A stretch of DNA of 64,000 nucleotides, from NCBI RefSeq assembly GCF_001975705.1, contig NZ_CP015093.1, positions 992,001 to 1,056,000 on the forward strand. The letters are read 5' to 3'. A program made the translations under genes and the position numbers. The DNA is from Salipiger abyssi. GTDB lineage: Bacteria; Pseudomonadota; Alphaproteobacteria; Rhodobacterales; Rhodobacteraceae. Numbering within the stretch: position 1 is the stretch's first letter; each line of letters starts with the position of its first letter. This document shows, in pieces, positions 19,828 through 27,579 of the stretch. The notes below the pieces were generated by a model. The model did not search any database and had not been told where the DNA came from. It saw nothing but the letters and a program-made list of their open reading frames with translations.

Positions 19828-20386
19828 CGAAACAGGCTGCCGCAAAGACCAGCGCCAGCGCCGGAAAGGCGCCGGGAAACAGACACATGACCACAAAGAG
19901 CGCGATGGTCTCGCCGCCCTCGGTCAGCCCGCCGAGATAATAGATGCCCTTGGTGGGATAAGCTTCGGCCCGGATGCCGCGCCGCTCGGCGATCACCGAA
20001 AAGGCGAGAAAGGACGAGCCGGTGCCGACAAAGCTCGCCACGAGGATCAGCGCCGGCACCGCGTTGGCCGCCGGATCGGCCAGCCCAAACCCCACCGGGA
20101 AAAGCGCGTAAAAGACGAAATCCAGCGCGATATCGAGAAAGGCGCCCCGGTCGGTCGGCCCCGCCAGCCGCGCCACCTCGCCGTCGAGCCCGTCGGCCAG
20201 CCGGTTCGCCGCCAGCCCGGCCAGCGCCAGCCCGAAGAGCCCGAACGCGCCCGCCAGCACCGCCAGCAGCCCGCAGGCAAAGCCCGCCAGCGTGATCGCA
20301 TCGGCCCCGATGCCAAGCCTGTGCAGCGCCCGCGCCGGCCCGTGCAGCAGACGCCGCTGAAGCGGCAGCAGTTTCGCGTCGAACAT
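19781..20386 (-). CDS. CDP-alcohol phosphatidyltransferase family protein
   Basis: A 201-residue integral membrane enzyme that transfers a phosphatidyl group from a CDP-linked donor to an alcohol. The signature is complete: LADGLDGEVARLAG...DRGAFLDIALD fits DGxxAR(x)8GxxxDxxxD. About five hydrophobic helices follow or flank it (ITLAGFACGLLAVLAGAFGL, FPALALVFAAACFVTTLTRW). The acceptor alcohol cannot be read off. Its 3' end overlaps the convergent flavoprotein gene by 47 bp. Confidence 0.9.
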   Translation of the reverse strand: MFDAKLLPLQRRLLHGPARALHRLGIGADAITLAGFACGLLAVLAGAFGLFGLALAGLAANRLADGLDGEVARLAGPTDRGAFLDIALDFVFYALFPVGFGLADPAANAVPALILVASFVGTGSSFLAFSVIAERRGIRAEAYPTKGIYYLGGLTEGGETIALFVVMCLFPGAFPALALVFAAACFVTTLTRWLAGWRLFG

Positions 20387-20420
20387 CTCCGGCCCTCCCG
20401 TTCCGGCAACTCAAACCTCC

Positions 20421-20442
20421 CGCGCTTGCAAGCGCAAGCGCG
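20421..20442. promoter_or_regulatory. 9-4-9 inverted repeat upstream of the ModE-like gene
   Basis: CGCGCTTGC, a 4-base centre and GCAAGCGCG form a perfect inverted repeat in the 75-bp gap between two divergent genes, ending 19 bases before the regulator's ATG. It is a plausible operator for either gene, though a leader hairpin is also possible. Confidence 0.55.
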
Positions 20443-20461
20443 ATCCCCGACACTCCGCGCC

Positions 20462-20845
20462 ATGAGCGCCATGTCCCAGCCCCCCGACCCCGAAATCCGC
20501 CTGCGCCTGCGCATCCTGTTCGGCGACAGCGCCATGCTCGGCCCCGGCAAGGCGGATCTGCTGGAACTGATCCAGCAGACCGGCTCCATCGCAGCGGCAG
20601 GGCGGGCCATGTCGATGAGCTACAAGCGCGCCTGGAGCCTCGTCGAGGAAATGAACCGTGCCTTCCGTGCGCCCCTGGTGGAACGGACGCGCGGCGGCAG
20701 CAAAGGCGGCGGGGCGCATCTTTCCGAGACCGGGTTGCAGGTGCTCGACCATTACCGCCGCTTCGAGACCGCCGCCGCCACGGCGGGCGCCGAGGAGATC
20801 GCGGCACTGCAATCGCTGCTCGCCGATATTCCCGACGGGAAATAA
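20462..20845 (+). CDS. ModE-like winged helix-turn-helix regulator
   Basis: A 127-residue LysR-type HTH protein without effector domain, matching the N-terminal half of ModE: LGPGKADLLELIQQTGSIAA, AGRAMSMSYKRAWSLVEEMN, then RTRGGSKGGGAHLSETG. The molybdate-binding TOBE/Mop domains of full ModE are absent, so it may sense molybdate indirectly or act constitutively. It lies 65 bp before modA, and the palindrome in that gap is its likely target. Confidence 0.88.
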   Translation: MSAMSQPPDPEIRLRLRILFGDSAMLGPGKADLLELIQQTGSIAAAGRAMSMSYKRAWSLVEEMNRAFRAPLVERTRGGSKGGGAHLSETGLQVLDHYRRFETAAATAGAEEIAALQSLLADIPDGK

Positions 20846-20871
20846 CGCTTGCCATCGCGATGTTGGCACGC

Positions 20872-20893
20872 GATATGTTTCGTAAAACATATC
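20872..20893. promoter_or_regulatory. Mo-box-like operator of modABC
   Basis: GATATGTTT, the 4-base CGTA and AAACATATC form a perfect 9-bp inverted repeat 17 bases before the modA start. Its AT-rich, TATGTT-type half-sites resemble ModE-binding Mo-boxes, and a ModE-like gene lies directly upstream. Repression of modABC when molybdate is plentiful is the expected logic. Confidence 0.78.
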
Positions 20894-20910
20894 AAACCGG
20901 AGGGTTATCC

Positions 20911-21696
20911 ATGTCCGCTGTTTTCCCCGCTCCCGTTCTGCGCGGCGCCACCGCCGCCATCGCCCTCACCACTCTGATCGCCGGTGCTGCCCAGGCCGAT
21001 GACGTCACCGTCTTCGCCGCGGCGAGCATGAAGAACGCCATGGACGAGGTCGCGGAATGCTACGGCGAAGAGACCGGCAACAATGCCGTGGTCTCGCTGG
21101 CCGGCTCCTCGTCGCTGGCGCGGCAGATCCAGGCGGGCGCACCGGCGGATGTGTTCATCTCCGCCAATGTCGGCTGGATGGACACCCTGGAAGAAGAGGG
21201 CCTGATCGACGCCGAAAGCCGCACCGACCTGCTGGGCAATGCCATCGTGCTAATCGCCCATGATGCCGGCGCCACGCCGGTCGAGATCGCCCCCGACCTG
21301 CCGCTTGCCGACATGCTGGGCGAGGACAGGCTGGCCATGGCGCTGGTCGACGCGGTGCCCGCCGGCATCTACGGCAAGGCGGCGCTCGAGTCGCTGGAGC
21401 TCTGGGACAGTGTCGCGCCGAAGGTGGCGCAGGCCGACAATGTGCGCGCCGCGCTGGCGCTGGTGGCCACCGGCGAGGCGCCCATGGGCATCGTCTATGC
21501 CACCGACGCGGCGGCAGAACCCGATGTCACCGTGCTGGGCACCTTTCCCGAAGACAGCCACCCGCCCATCGTCTACCCGGCGGCCGTGCTTGCCGAGAGC
21601 GACAACCCCGTCGCGGCGGAGTTTCTCGATTACCTTCAGGGGCCGGTTGCGCGCGCCGCGTTTGAGCGGCAGGGTTTCACCGTCCTGACGGAGTAA
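20911..21696 (+). CDS. modA: Molybdate ABC transporter, periplasmic binding protein
   Basis: A 261-residue binding protein that captures molybdate (or tungstate) in the periplasm. A signal peptide ends near AAQA|DDVTV. Hallmarks are VTVFAAASMKNAMDEVAECY, VSLAGSSSLARQIQAGAPADVFISA and APMGIVYATDAAAEPDV. CCGGAGGG lies about 7 bases before the ATG at 20911, which also directly precedes the signal peptide. It is the first gene of modABC; modB starts 9 bases after its stop. Confidence 0.96.
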   Translation: MSAVFPAPVLRGATAAIALTTLIAGAAQADDVTVFAAASMKNAMDEVAECYGEETGNNAVVSLAGSSSLARQIQAGAPADVFISANVGWMDTLEEEGLIDAESRTDLLGNAIVLIAHDAGATPVEIAPDLPLADMLGEDRLAMALVDAVPAGIYGKAALESLELWDSVAPKVAQADNVRAALALVATGEAPMGIVYATDAAAEPDVTVLGTFPEDSHPPIVYPAAVLAESDNPVAAEFLDYLQGPVARAAFERQGFTVLTE

Positions 21697-21705
21697 CCGC
21701 CCGCA

Positions 21706-22398
21706 ATGTTTCAGCTCAGCCCGGAGGAATGGCAGGCCGTTGCGCTGTCGCTGCGCGTGGCGCTCTGGGCGACGCTGGCGGCGCTGCCCCTCGGCATCTT
21801 CATCGCCTTCGCGCTGGCGCGCTGGGAGTTTCCCGGCAAACAGCTCCTCAACGGGCTGGTGCATCTGCCGCTGATCCTGCCGCCGGTGGTCACCGGCTAC
21901 ATGCTGCTGCTGACCTTCGGCACGCGCGGCCCGATCGGCGCGCCGCTGAAGGAGATCGGCATCGTCTTCGCCTTTCGCTGGTCCGGCGCGGCGCTGGCGG
22001 CGGGGATCATGGCCTTTCCGCTCATGGTCCGCGCCATCCGCCTCTCGATCGAGGCGGTGGACCCCAAACTGGAACAGGCCGGCGCCACGCTCGGCGCCTC
22101 GCGGCTCTGGGTCTTTGCCACGGTGACGCTGCCGCTGATCCTGCCCGGCATCCTCGCCGGCGCCATCCTCGCCTTTGCCAAGGCCATGGGCGAATTCGGC
22201 GCCACCATCACCTTTGTCTCCAACATCCCCGGCCAGACCCAGACCCTGCCCTCGGCGATCTACGCCTTCCTCCAGGTGCCCGGCGGCGAGGCCTCGGCGC
22301 TGCGGCTGGTCGTCGTCTCGGTGGCCATCGCCATGACGGCGCTCATGCTGTCCGAGATCCTGTCGCGCAAGATCGCCAAACGGGTGGCCGGCACATGA
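21706..22398 (+). CDS. modB: Molybdate ABC transporter permease
   Basis: A 230-residue permease with five hydrophobic segments and the ABC-interaction loop EQAGATLGASRLWVFATVTLPL, the EAA motif. The first helix is VALSLRVALWATLAALPLGI. It pairs with ModC; its stop overlaps the modC start in ATGA, so the two are translationally coupled. Length and composition are typical of ModB. Confidence 0.96.
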   Translation: MFQLSPEEWQAVALSLRVALWATLAALPLGIFIAFALARWEFPGKQLLNGLVHLPLILPPVVTGYMLLLTFGTRGPIGAPLKEIGIVFAFRWSGAALAAGIMAFPLMVRAIRLSIEAVDPKLEQAGATLGASRLWVFATVTLPLILPGILAGAILAFAKAMGEFGATITFVSNIPGQTQTLPSAIYAFLQVPGGEASALRLVVVSVAIAMTALMLSEILSRKIAKRVAGT

Positions 22399-23489
22399 GC
22401 CTCGACGTCGCCATCCGGCACAGCTTCGGTACCTTCTCGCTCGACATCGCCTTCGAGGCGCCGCCCGGGCTGACGGTGCTCTTCGGGCGCTCGGGCTCGG
22501 GCAAGACCACCATCATCAACGCGGTGGCCGGGCTCTTCCGCCCCGATGTCGGACGCATCGCCATCGGCGAGCGGGCGCTTTTCGACAGCGCGCAGCGGAT
22601 CTGGCTGCCGCCGCACAAGCGCAGGCTCGGCTATATCTTTCAGGATGCCCGCCTCTTTCCGCATCTGACGGTGCGGCAAAACCTGCTCTACGGGCGCTGG
22701 TTCGCCCCGAAATCAGGCCCGCAGGAGCCGCTCGACAACGTGGTCGAGATGCTGGGCATCGGGCCGCTGCTGGCGCGCCGCCCCGGTGGCCTGTCGGGCG
22801 GCGAGCGGCAGCGCGTCGCCATCGGTCGCGCGCTGCTTGCCAATCCCCGCCTGATCCTCGCCGACGAGCCGCTGGCGGCGCTCGACGAGGCGCGCAAGGC
22901 AGAGATCCTGCCCTATTTCGAGCGACTGCGCGACGAGACCTCGGTGCCCATCCTCTATGTCAGCCACGCCCCCGCCGAGGTGGCGCGGCTCGCGACCTCG
23001 GTCGTGGCCCTCCAGAATGGCACCGTCGCGCGGCAGGGCCCGGCCACCGAAGTGCTGGGCGACCCTGCGGTCACGCCGCTGGGCGCCGGCGCGGCAGGCG
23101 CGGTGCTGGAGGCACGGGTCGCCGCGCATCACCCCGACGGTCTTAGCGAGCTTGCGGCGGGAGATCTGCGCCTGCTGGTCCCGCATGTGGAACGCGCGCC
23201 GGGCACGCCGCTGCGGGTGCATGTGGAGGCGCAGGACGTGATGCTCGCCACCCGGCGGCCCGAGGGGATCTCGGCGCTCAACGTGCTGCCGGCCACCGTC
23301 ACCGCCCTGCGGCTGGGCGAAGGTCCGGGCGCGCTGGTGCAGCTCGACGCGGGCGGCAATGTGGTCCTCTCGCGGGTGACGCGCCGATCGGTGGCGGCGC
23401 TGGATCTGCGCGAGGGGCAGCAGCTTTACGCGGTGCTGAAAGCGGTCTCGGTTGCCAAGGACGGGATCGCCGGAACCGGCCCGGGCTAA
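22395..23489 (+). CDS. modC: Molybdate ABC transporter ATP-binding protein
   Basis: A 364-residue ATPase. The cassette has Walker A FGRSGSGKTT, signature LSGGERQRVAIGRALLANP and Walker B LILADEPLAALD. A C-terminal Mop/TOBE domain (SALNVLPATVTALRLGEGPG, ALVQLDAGGNVVLSRVTRRS) binds molybdate and marks it as ModC rather than a generic sugar or phosphate ATPase. It starts within the modB stop codon. Confidence 0.96.
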   Translation: MSLDVAIRHSFGTFSLDIAFEAPPGLTVLFGRSGSGKTTIINAVAGLFRPDVGRIAIGERALFDSAQRIWLPPHKRRLGYIFQDARLFPHLTVRQNLLYGRWFAPKSGPQEPLDNVVEMLGIGPLLARRPGGLSGGERQRVAIGRALLANPRLILADEPLAALDEARKAEILPYFERLRDETSVPILYVSHAPAEVARLATSVVALQNGTVARQGPATEVLGDPAVTPLGAGAAGAVLEARVAAHHPDGLSELAAGDLRLLVPHVERAPGTPLRVHVEAQDVMLATRRPEGISALNVLPATVTALRLGEGPGALVQLDAGGNVVLSRVTRRSVAALDLREGQQLYAVLKAVSVAKDGIAGTGPG

Positions 23490-23643
23490 CCCCGCGCAAC
23501 CCCGCCACCGGCAACAAGACGCCGCACTGCGGCATTCGGTCTTGCACGCGGAACCTGAAGAGCTTTCATTGCGTTAAGTCTCGTCACATTCCCGATACAT
23601 CCTACCGCCATAAGGCGGGCGAGCGAAGAAGGAAGATGCCCGA

Positions 23644-24477
23644 ATGCCGTCCTCTCCTGCCGGCACCGACGCCCGCCAGACCCTGCGAAGCCTGTTCCTC
23701 TCCGACCTGCATCTCGGGGCCCGCGCCAGCCGCCCGGCGCAGGTTCTGGAGTTCCTCCGCGACATCGAAGCCGAGACGATCTATCTCGTCGGCGACATCT
23801 TCGACATCTGGCATGGCGGCCGCATCCACTGGAGCGACAGCCACGAGGCGGTGCTCGCCGATCTTCGCGCCCGCGCGACCGATGGCGCACGGATCGTCTA
23901 CCTGCCCGGCAACCACGATTCCGCCATGCGCGCGCCCGACGCCAGGGTCGAAGGCTGGGAGCTGCGCGAGGCCGTGGTCCACAAGGCCGCCGACGGGCGC
24001 CGCTATCTGGTGATGCATGGCGACCAGTGCGACCCGCGTTTCCTGCGCTGGCATTTCATGACTCGGCTCGGCAGCCGGCTCGACGCGATGCTGCGCCAGA
24101 TCGACGACTGGCACCGCCGCAACGCCACGCTCGACCGCCACAGCCGCAGCCCGGCACAGCGGGTGATCGACCGCGCCAACCGCGTCATGGCCATGGGCGA
24201 CCGGTTCGAGAACCGGCTGACCACACTGGCCCGCGCCGCAGGCGTGGCAGGCGTGATCTGCGGCCATTCGCACAAACCCGCACTGCGCCAGCGCGACGGC
24301 ATCATGTACGCCAATTGCGGCGACTGGATCGACAGCCTGACCGCCCTCGGCGAAGATCGGCAGGGCCGCATGCGGCTGATCGAATACAGCCCCGAGCGCG
24401 CCCGCACCCCGGCACGCCCGCTGCCGCCGCAGCAGGCTCCCAACGAGGGCGGCGCGCTCGCCGGAGGCATCGCATGA
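23644..24477 (+). CDS. UDP-2,3-diacylglucosamine diphosphatase-like metallophosphoesterase
   Basis: A 277-residue calcineurin-like phosphoesterase of the LpxH/UDP-2,3-diacylglucosamine diphosphatase group. All five metal-ligand motifs are visible: LFLSDLHLGAR, VGDIFDIW, LPGNHD, LVMHGDQCD and CGHSHKP. The C-terminal tail (PARPLPPQQAPNEGG) looks disordered. It opens a four-gene operon with glycosyltransferases: its stop overlaps the next start in ATGA. That context suggests a phosphatase acting on a glycolipid intermediate; it may not be the LpxH of lipid A synthesis. Confidence 0.87.
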   Translation: MPSSPAGTDARQTLRSLFLSDLHLGARASRPAQVLEFLRDIEAETIYLVGDIFDIWHGGRIHWSDSHEAVLADLRARATDGARIVYLPGNHDSAMRAPDARVEGWELREAVVHKAADGRRYLVMHGDQCDPRFLRWHFMTRLGSRLDAMLRQIDDWHRRNATLDRHSRSPAQRVIDRANRVMAMGDRFENRLTTLARAAGVAGVICGHSHKPALRQRDGIMYANCGDWIDSLTALGEDRQGRMRLIEYSPERARTPARPLPPQQAPNEGGALAGGIA

Positions 24478-25601
24478 CCGAGTTTCTGCTGTTCTGCGCC
24501 CTTGCCGTACCGCTCGCCGCGCATCTGCTCAGCGCCGGCCTCACCGCGCGCCGTTACCACCGGCCGGCACCACCCAAGGCGGATGACAGCGCCCTGCCCT
24601 ATATTTCGCTGGTGCGCCCGGTCTGCGGGCTCGACACGTTCGACGCCGAAACGCTGGCCTCCTCCTTCATGCAGGATTACCCGCGCTACGAGGTGATCTT
24701 TTGCGCGCCCTCGCAAAACGACCCCGCCGTGCCGCTGGTGCAGCGGCTCATCGCCGACAATCCGCAGATCGAGGCGACGCTGCTCTTCGGTGAGACGCCC
24801 ATCAGCGGCAATCCCAAGCTCAACAATCTGCACAAAGGCTATCTCGCGGCGCGCAGCGAATGGGTCGCGATGACCGACAGCAACCTGCTCTTGCCGTGCG
24901 ACTATCTGCGCACCCTCGTCGCAAGCTGGCGCGAGAATACCGGGCTCGTCTCCTCGCCGCCCGCCGGCATCCGGCCCGGCAATTTCTGGGGCGCGCTTGA
25001 ATGCGCCTTCCTGAACAGCTCGCAGGGGCGCTGGCAGCTCGCGGCGGATTCGCTCGGCTTCGGCTTTGCCCAGGGCAAGACCCTGTTCTGGAACCGCAAC
25101 GTGCTCGAAGCCGGCGGCGGCCTGCCGGCGCTGGGGCGCAACCTCGCCGAGGATGTCGCCTCGACCAAGCTGGTGCGCGATCAGGGCCGGTATGTGCGCC
25201 TGACGCCGAGGCTCTTTCCGCAGCCCATCGGCAAGCGCAGCGCCCGCGCCGTCTGGGACCGGCAGCTGCGCTGGAGCCGCGTGCGCCGCGACGGCTTTCC
25301 GATGATCTTCAGCGCCGAAATCGCTCAGGGCCCGCTGATCCCGCTGGCCGCCCTCGCTACGCTGGTGGCCATGGGCGCGCTGCCCGCATCCACGCTGATC
25401 GCGCTGCCGCTGGTCTGGTACGGTGCCGAACTGGCACTGGCCCGCAGCGCCGGCTGGCCCGCCTCCCCGCGCGATCTGATGGCGATGCTGCTGCGCGATC
25501 TCTTGCTTCCGGCGCTCTGGCTTGCCACATGGACAGGGCGCGGCTTTACATGGCGCGGAACGGATATGGCGCCCGAGTCCCCGGCGGGCCCGGCGGAGTA
25601 G
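24474..25601 (+). CDS. Ceramide glucosyltransferase-like glycosyltransferase (GT21/HpnI type)
   Basis: A 375-residue membrane-bound glycosyltransferase. An N-terminal anchor (FLLFCALAVPLAAHLL) is followed by the nucleotide-sugar region YISLVRPVCGLDTFDAETLA, then NPKLNNLHKGYLAA and WVAMTDSNLLLPCDYL, which is the D1-D2 region of GT21 enzymes. RNLAEDVASTKLVRD supplies D3, and QLRWSRVRR the (Q/R)XXRW motif. C-terminal hydrophobic helices end the protein. This organisation is shared by ceramide glucosyltransferases and hopanoid HpnI. No hopanoid or sphingolipid backbone gene lies in the window, so the acceptor is open. Confidence 0.85.
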   Translation: MTEFLLFCALAVPLAAHLLSAGLTARRYHRPAPPKADDSALPYISLVRPVCGLDTFDAETLASSFMQDYPRYEVIFCAPSQNDPAVPLVQRLIADNPQIEATLLFGETPISGNPKLNNLHKGYLAARSEWVAMTDSNLLLPCDYLRTLVASWRENTGLVSSPPAGIRPGNFWGALECAFLNSSQGRWQLAADSLGFGFAQGKTLFWNRNVLEAGGGLPALGRNLAEDVASTKLVRDQGRYVRLTPRLFPQPIGKRSARAVWDRQLRWSRVRRDGFPMIFSAEIAQGPLIPLAALATLVAMGALPASTLIALPLVWYGAELALARSAGWPASPRDLMAMLLRDLLLPALWLATWTGRGFTWRGTDMAPESPAGPAE

Positions 25602-25604
25602 CAC

Positions 25605-26177
25605 TTGTTGGGATTGGAGACAGTTGCAGCCCTGATCGCCAAGAACGGGCTGGCCATCCTGGCGCCCATCGCGGTGCTGGAAGGCCCCATCGTGACGGTC
25701 ATCGCCGCATGGCTCGCCAGCCGCGGGCTGCTCGATGTCTGGAGCGTCAGCATCGTGGTGATCCTCGCCGACATGGTGGGCGACATGGGGTTCTACGCGC
25801 TCGGGCGATGGGGGCTGCACAGGCTGCCCCTGCGCTGGCGCTACCGCATGGGGCTGAGCCGCGCGCGGCTCGCCCAGGTCGCCGGCCATTTCCAGAAAAA
25901 TGGCAGCCGCACGCTGGTGATCGGCAAGCTCACCCATTCCGCCGGCGCCGCCGTGCTGGTGGCGGCGGGGCTCGCCAAGATGCCGATGTTCCGCTTCTTC
26001 TGGGTCAACCTGCTGGCCACCATCCCGAAAAGCCTGTTCTTCGTGGCGCTCGGCTATGCCTTCGGCGCGGCCTACAGCAAGATCGACGACTGGATCGCGC
26101 GGATCTCTTTGCTGCTGCTCGGCGTTCTGGTCATGGCCGGGATCGTCTGGCTGCTGAAAAGGACGACGCGCAAATGA
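25605..26177 (+). CDS. VTT-domain (DedA-like) membrane protein
   Basis: A 190-residue membrane protein of the DedA/VTT family, thought to move lipids or act in lipid-linked transport. Typical segments are LAPIAVLEGPIVTVIAAWLA, VVILADMVGDMGFYALGRWG, HFQKNGSRTLVIGKLTHSAG and FWVNLLATIPKSLFFVALGY. The start is TTG, 7 bases after GGAG, and lies 3 bases after the glycosyltransferase stop; no better start exists. The next gene overlaps its stop by 4 bases. A role in flipping or delivering the operon's glycolipid is plausible. Confidence 0.87.
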   Translation: MLGLETVAALIAKNGLAILAPIAVLEGPIVTVIAAWLASRGLLDVWSVSIVVILADMVGDMGFYALGRWGLHRLPLRWRYRMGLSRARLAQVAGHFQKNGSRTLVIGKLTHSAGAAVLVAAGLAKMPMFRFFWVNLLATIPKSLFFVALGYAFGAAYSKIDDWIARISLLLLGVLVMAGIVWLLKRTTRK

Positions 26178-26875
26178 CCGACACGCCCCGGCTCTCCTGC
26201 ATCATCCCCGCCTATAACGAGGCGCCCCGCATCGGCGCCGTTCTGGCGGCCGTGCTGGATCACCCGCTGATCTGCGAGGTGATCGTGGTCGATGACGGCT
26301 CCTCCGACGGCACCGCAGACTGTGCCGAGGCGCTGGCGACAGACGCGCCCACGCTGCGGGTGATCCGGCAGCCGCAGAACGGCGGCAAGAGCCGCGCCGT
26401 GGCCACCGGGATCGAGGCGGCGCGGGGCGAGCATCTGCTGCTGCTCGACAGCGATCTTCTGGGGCTCGACGCGGATCATCTGAGCGACCTCATCGCGCCG
26501 GTGCTAGAGCGCCGCGCCGATGCCGCGATCAGCCTGCGCCGCAATGCGCCGCTGCTCTGGCGCGCGCTGGGGATCGACTACATCTCGGGCGAACGGGTGA
26601 TGCCGCGCGCGCTGCTCGCCGCCCATACCGGCACGCTGCGCGGCCTGCCCCGCTTCGGGCTGGAGGTGTTCATAAACCGGCTCTGGCTGAGCGACGGGCT
26701 GCGGCTGGCCATCGTGCGCTGGCCCGGCGTCGACAGCCCGCTCAAGCACACCAAGCGCGGCGGCTGGATCGACGGGCTGCGCGCCGATGCAGCCATGCTG
26801 CGCGACATCTTCCGCACGGTGCCGCCCGCAGAAACCCTGCGCCAGATCCTCGCGCTACGCGCCCGCCGGATCTGA
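26174..26875 (+). CDS. Family 2 glycosyltransferase
   Basis: A 233-residue GT-A fold glycosyltransferase. The motifs are LSCIIPAYNEAPRIGAVLAA, CEVIVVDDGSSDGTAD, QNGGKSRAVATGIEAARGEH and LLLLDSDLLGLDADHL (the metal-binding DxD-type site). There is no C-terminal membrane helix, unlike dolichyl-phosphate mannose synthases, so it is probably peripheral. It is coupled to the VTT gene by ATGA and closes the operon; its last 21 bases overlap the convergent TetR gene. Confidence 0.93.
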   Translation: MTDTPRLSCIIPAYNEAPRIGAVLAAVLDHPLICEVIVVDDGSSDGTADCAEALATDAPTLRVIRQPQNGGKSRAVATGIEAARGEHLLLLDSDLLGLDADHLSDLIAPVLERRADAAISLRRNAPLLWRALGIDYISGERVMPRALLAAHTGTLRGLPRFGLEVFINRLWLSDGLRLAIVRWPGVDSPLKHTKRGGWIDGLRADAAMLRDIFRTVPPAETLRQILALRARRI

Positions 26876-27475
26876 ATCGGACCGGCTGCCCCGGGTCATC
26901 GTCGCCACCAGCGCCGCCACCTCGTCCACCAGGCATTCCTGCGGAACGCCGACGAATCGCCCCTGAAGCGAAAGCTGCACCACCCCGTGCACGGCGGCAA
27001 AGGTGGTCTGCGCGCGCAGCCGAAGCGCCTCGGGATCGAGATCGGGACGCAGGGCGCCCAGCGGCGCGATGATCTCGGCGATCAGCACCGCATGGTCGTC
27101 GCGGTGCCAGTCGGGCATCGTCACGCCATCGGGCAACCGATGTTCGAACAGCGCCGACCAGAGCCGCTGGTTGTCGCAGGCAAAATCCACATAGGCCCGC
27201 GCCAGCGCCTGCAATTCGGTCGCGGCATCGGCGCCGTCGCGGCGCGCCGCATGCAACGCCGCGCCCAGCCGTGCCAGCGTGCGCGAGTTCACATGCAGCA
27301 CCAGCATGTCGAGATCCTCGAAGGCATTATACAGCGCGCCCAGCGCGCAGCCCGCCTGCGCGGTCACCTCGCGCGCCTTCAGCCCGGCCAGCCCCTTCTC
27401 CAGGATCTGTGCCTCGGCGGCCTCGATCAGCCGGCGCTTCAGATCGGCGCGTTTCTCTTCCCGGGTCGTCGCCAT
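26855..27475 (-). CDS. TetR/AcrR family regulator of the divergent pspA-like operon
   Basis: A 206-residue regulator. The N-terminal HTH is KRRLIEAAEAQILEKGLAGL followed by KAREVTAQAGCALGALYNAF; the C-terminal half has the WHG-like ligand domain. Three copies of an inverted repeat with TGAAC half-sites lie between it and the divergent pspA-like gene; the strongest begins 13 bases before its ATG. Autoregulation together with control of the divergent operon is the natural reading. Its 3' end overlaps the convergent glycosyltransferase by 21 bp. Confidence 0.93.
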   Translation of the reverse strand: MATTREEKRADLKRRLIEAAEAQILEKGLAGLKAREVTAQAGCALGALYNAFEDLDMLVLHVNSRTLARLGAALHAARRDGADAATELQALARAYVDFACDNQRLWSALFEHRLPDGVTMPDWHRDDHAVLIAEIIAPLGALRPDLDPEALRLRAQTTFAAVHGVVQLSLQGRFVGVPQECLVDEVAALVATMTRGSRSDSDPAGA

Positions 27476-27487
27476 ACGGCCTCCAAA

Positions 27488-27512
27488 TTACTTTGAACAG
27501 CGTTCAAAGTAA
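27488..27512. promoter_or_regulatory. TetR operator 1 (11-3-11 inverted repeat)
   Basis: TTACTTTGAAC, spacer AGC, then GTTCAAAGTAA is a perfect 11-bp inverted repeat. It is 13 bases upstream of the tetR start, on top of the expected promoter, and is the longest of the three related sites. Confidence 0.85.
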
Positions 27513-27516
27513 CTCT

Positions 27517-27529
27517 TGAACGACGTTCA
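27517..27529. promoter_or_regulatory. TetR operator 2 (5-3-5 inverted repeat)
   Basis: TGAAC, spacer GAC, GTTCA repeats the core of operator 1 with the same 3-base spacing; its centre is 23 bases from that of operator 1. Confidence 0.75.
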
Positions 27530-27548
27530 TTCTTCTGGCATCAAGTCC

Positions 27549-27563
27549 ATGAACACGGTTCAT
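27549..27563. promoter_or_regulatory. TetR operator 3 (6-3-6 inverted repeat)
   Basis: ATGAAC, spacer ACG, GTTCAT repeats the same core; its centre is 33 bases from operator 2 and it ends 16 bases before the pspA-like start, so binding here would directly block that operon. Confidence 0.75.
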
Positions 27564-27579
27564 AGAGTTGGAGGCCCTG

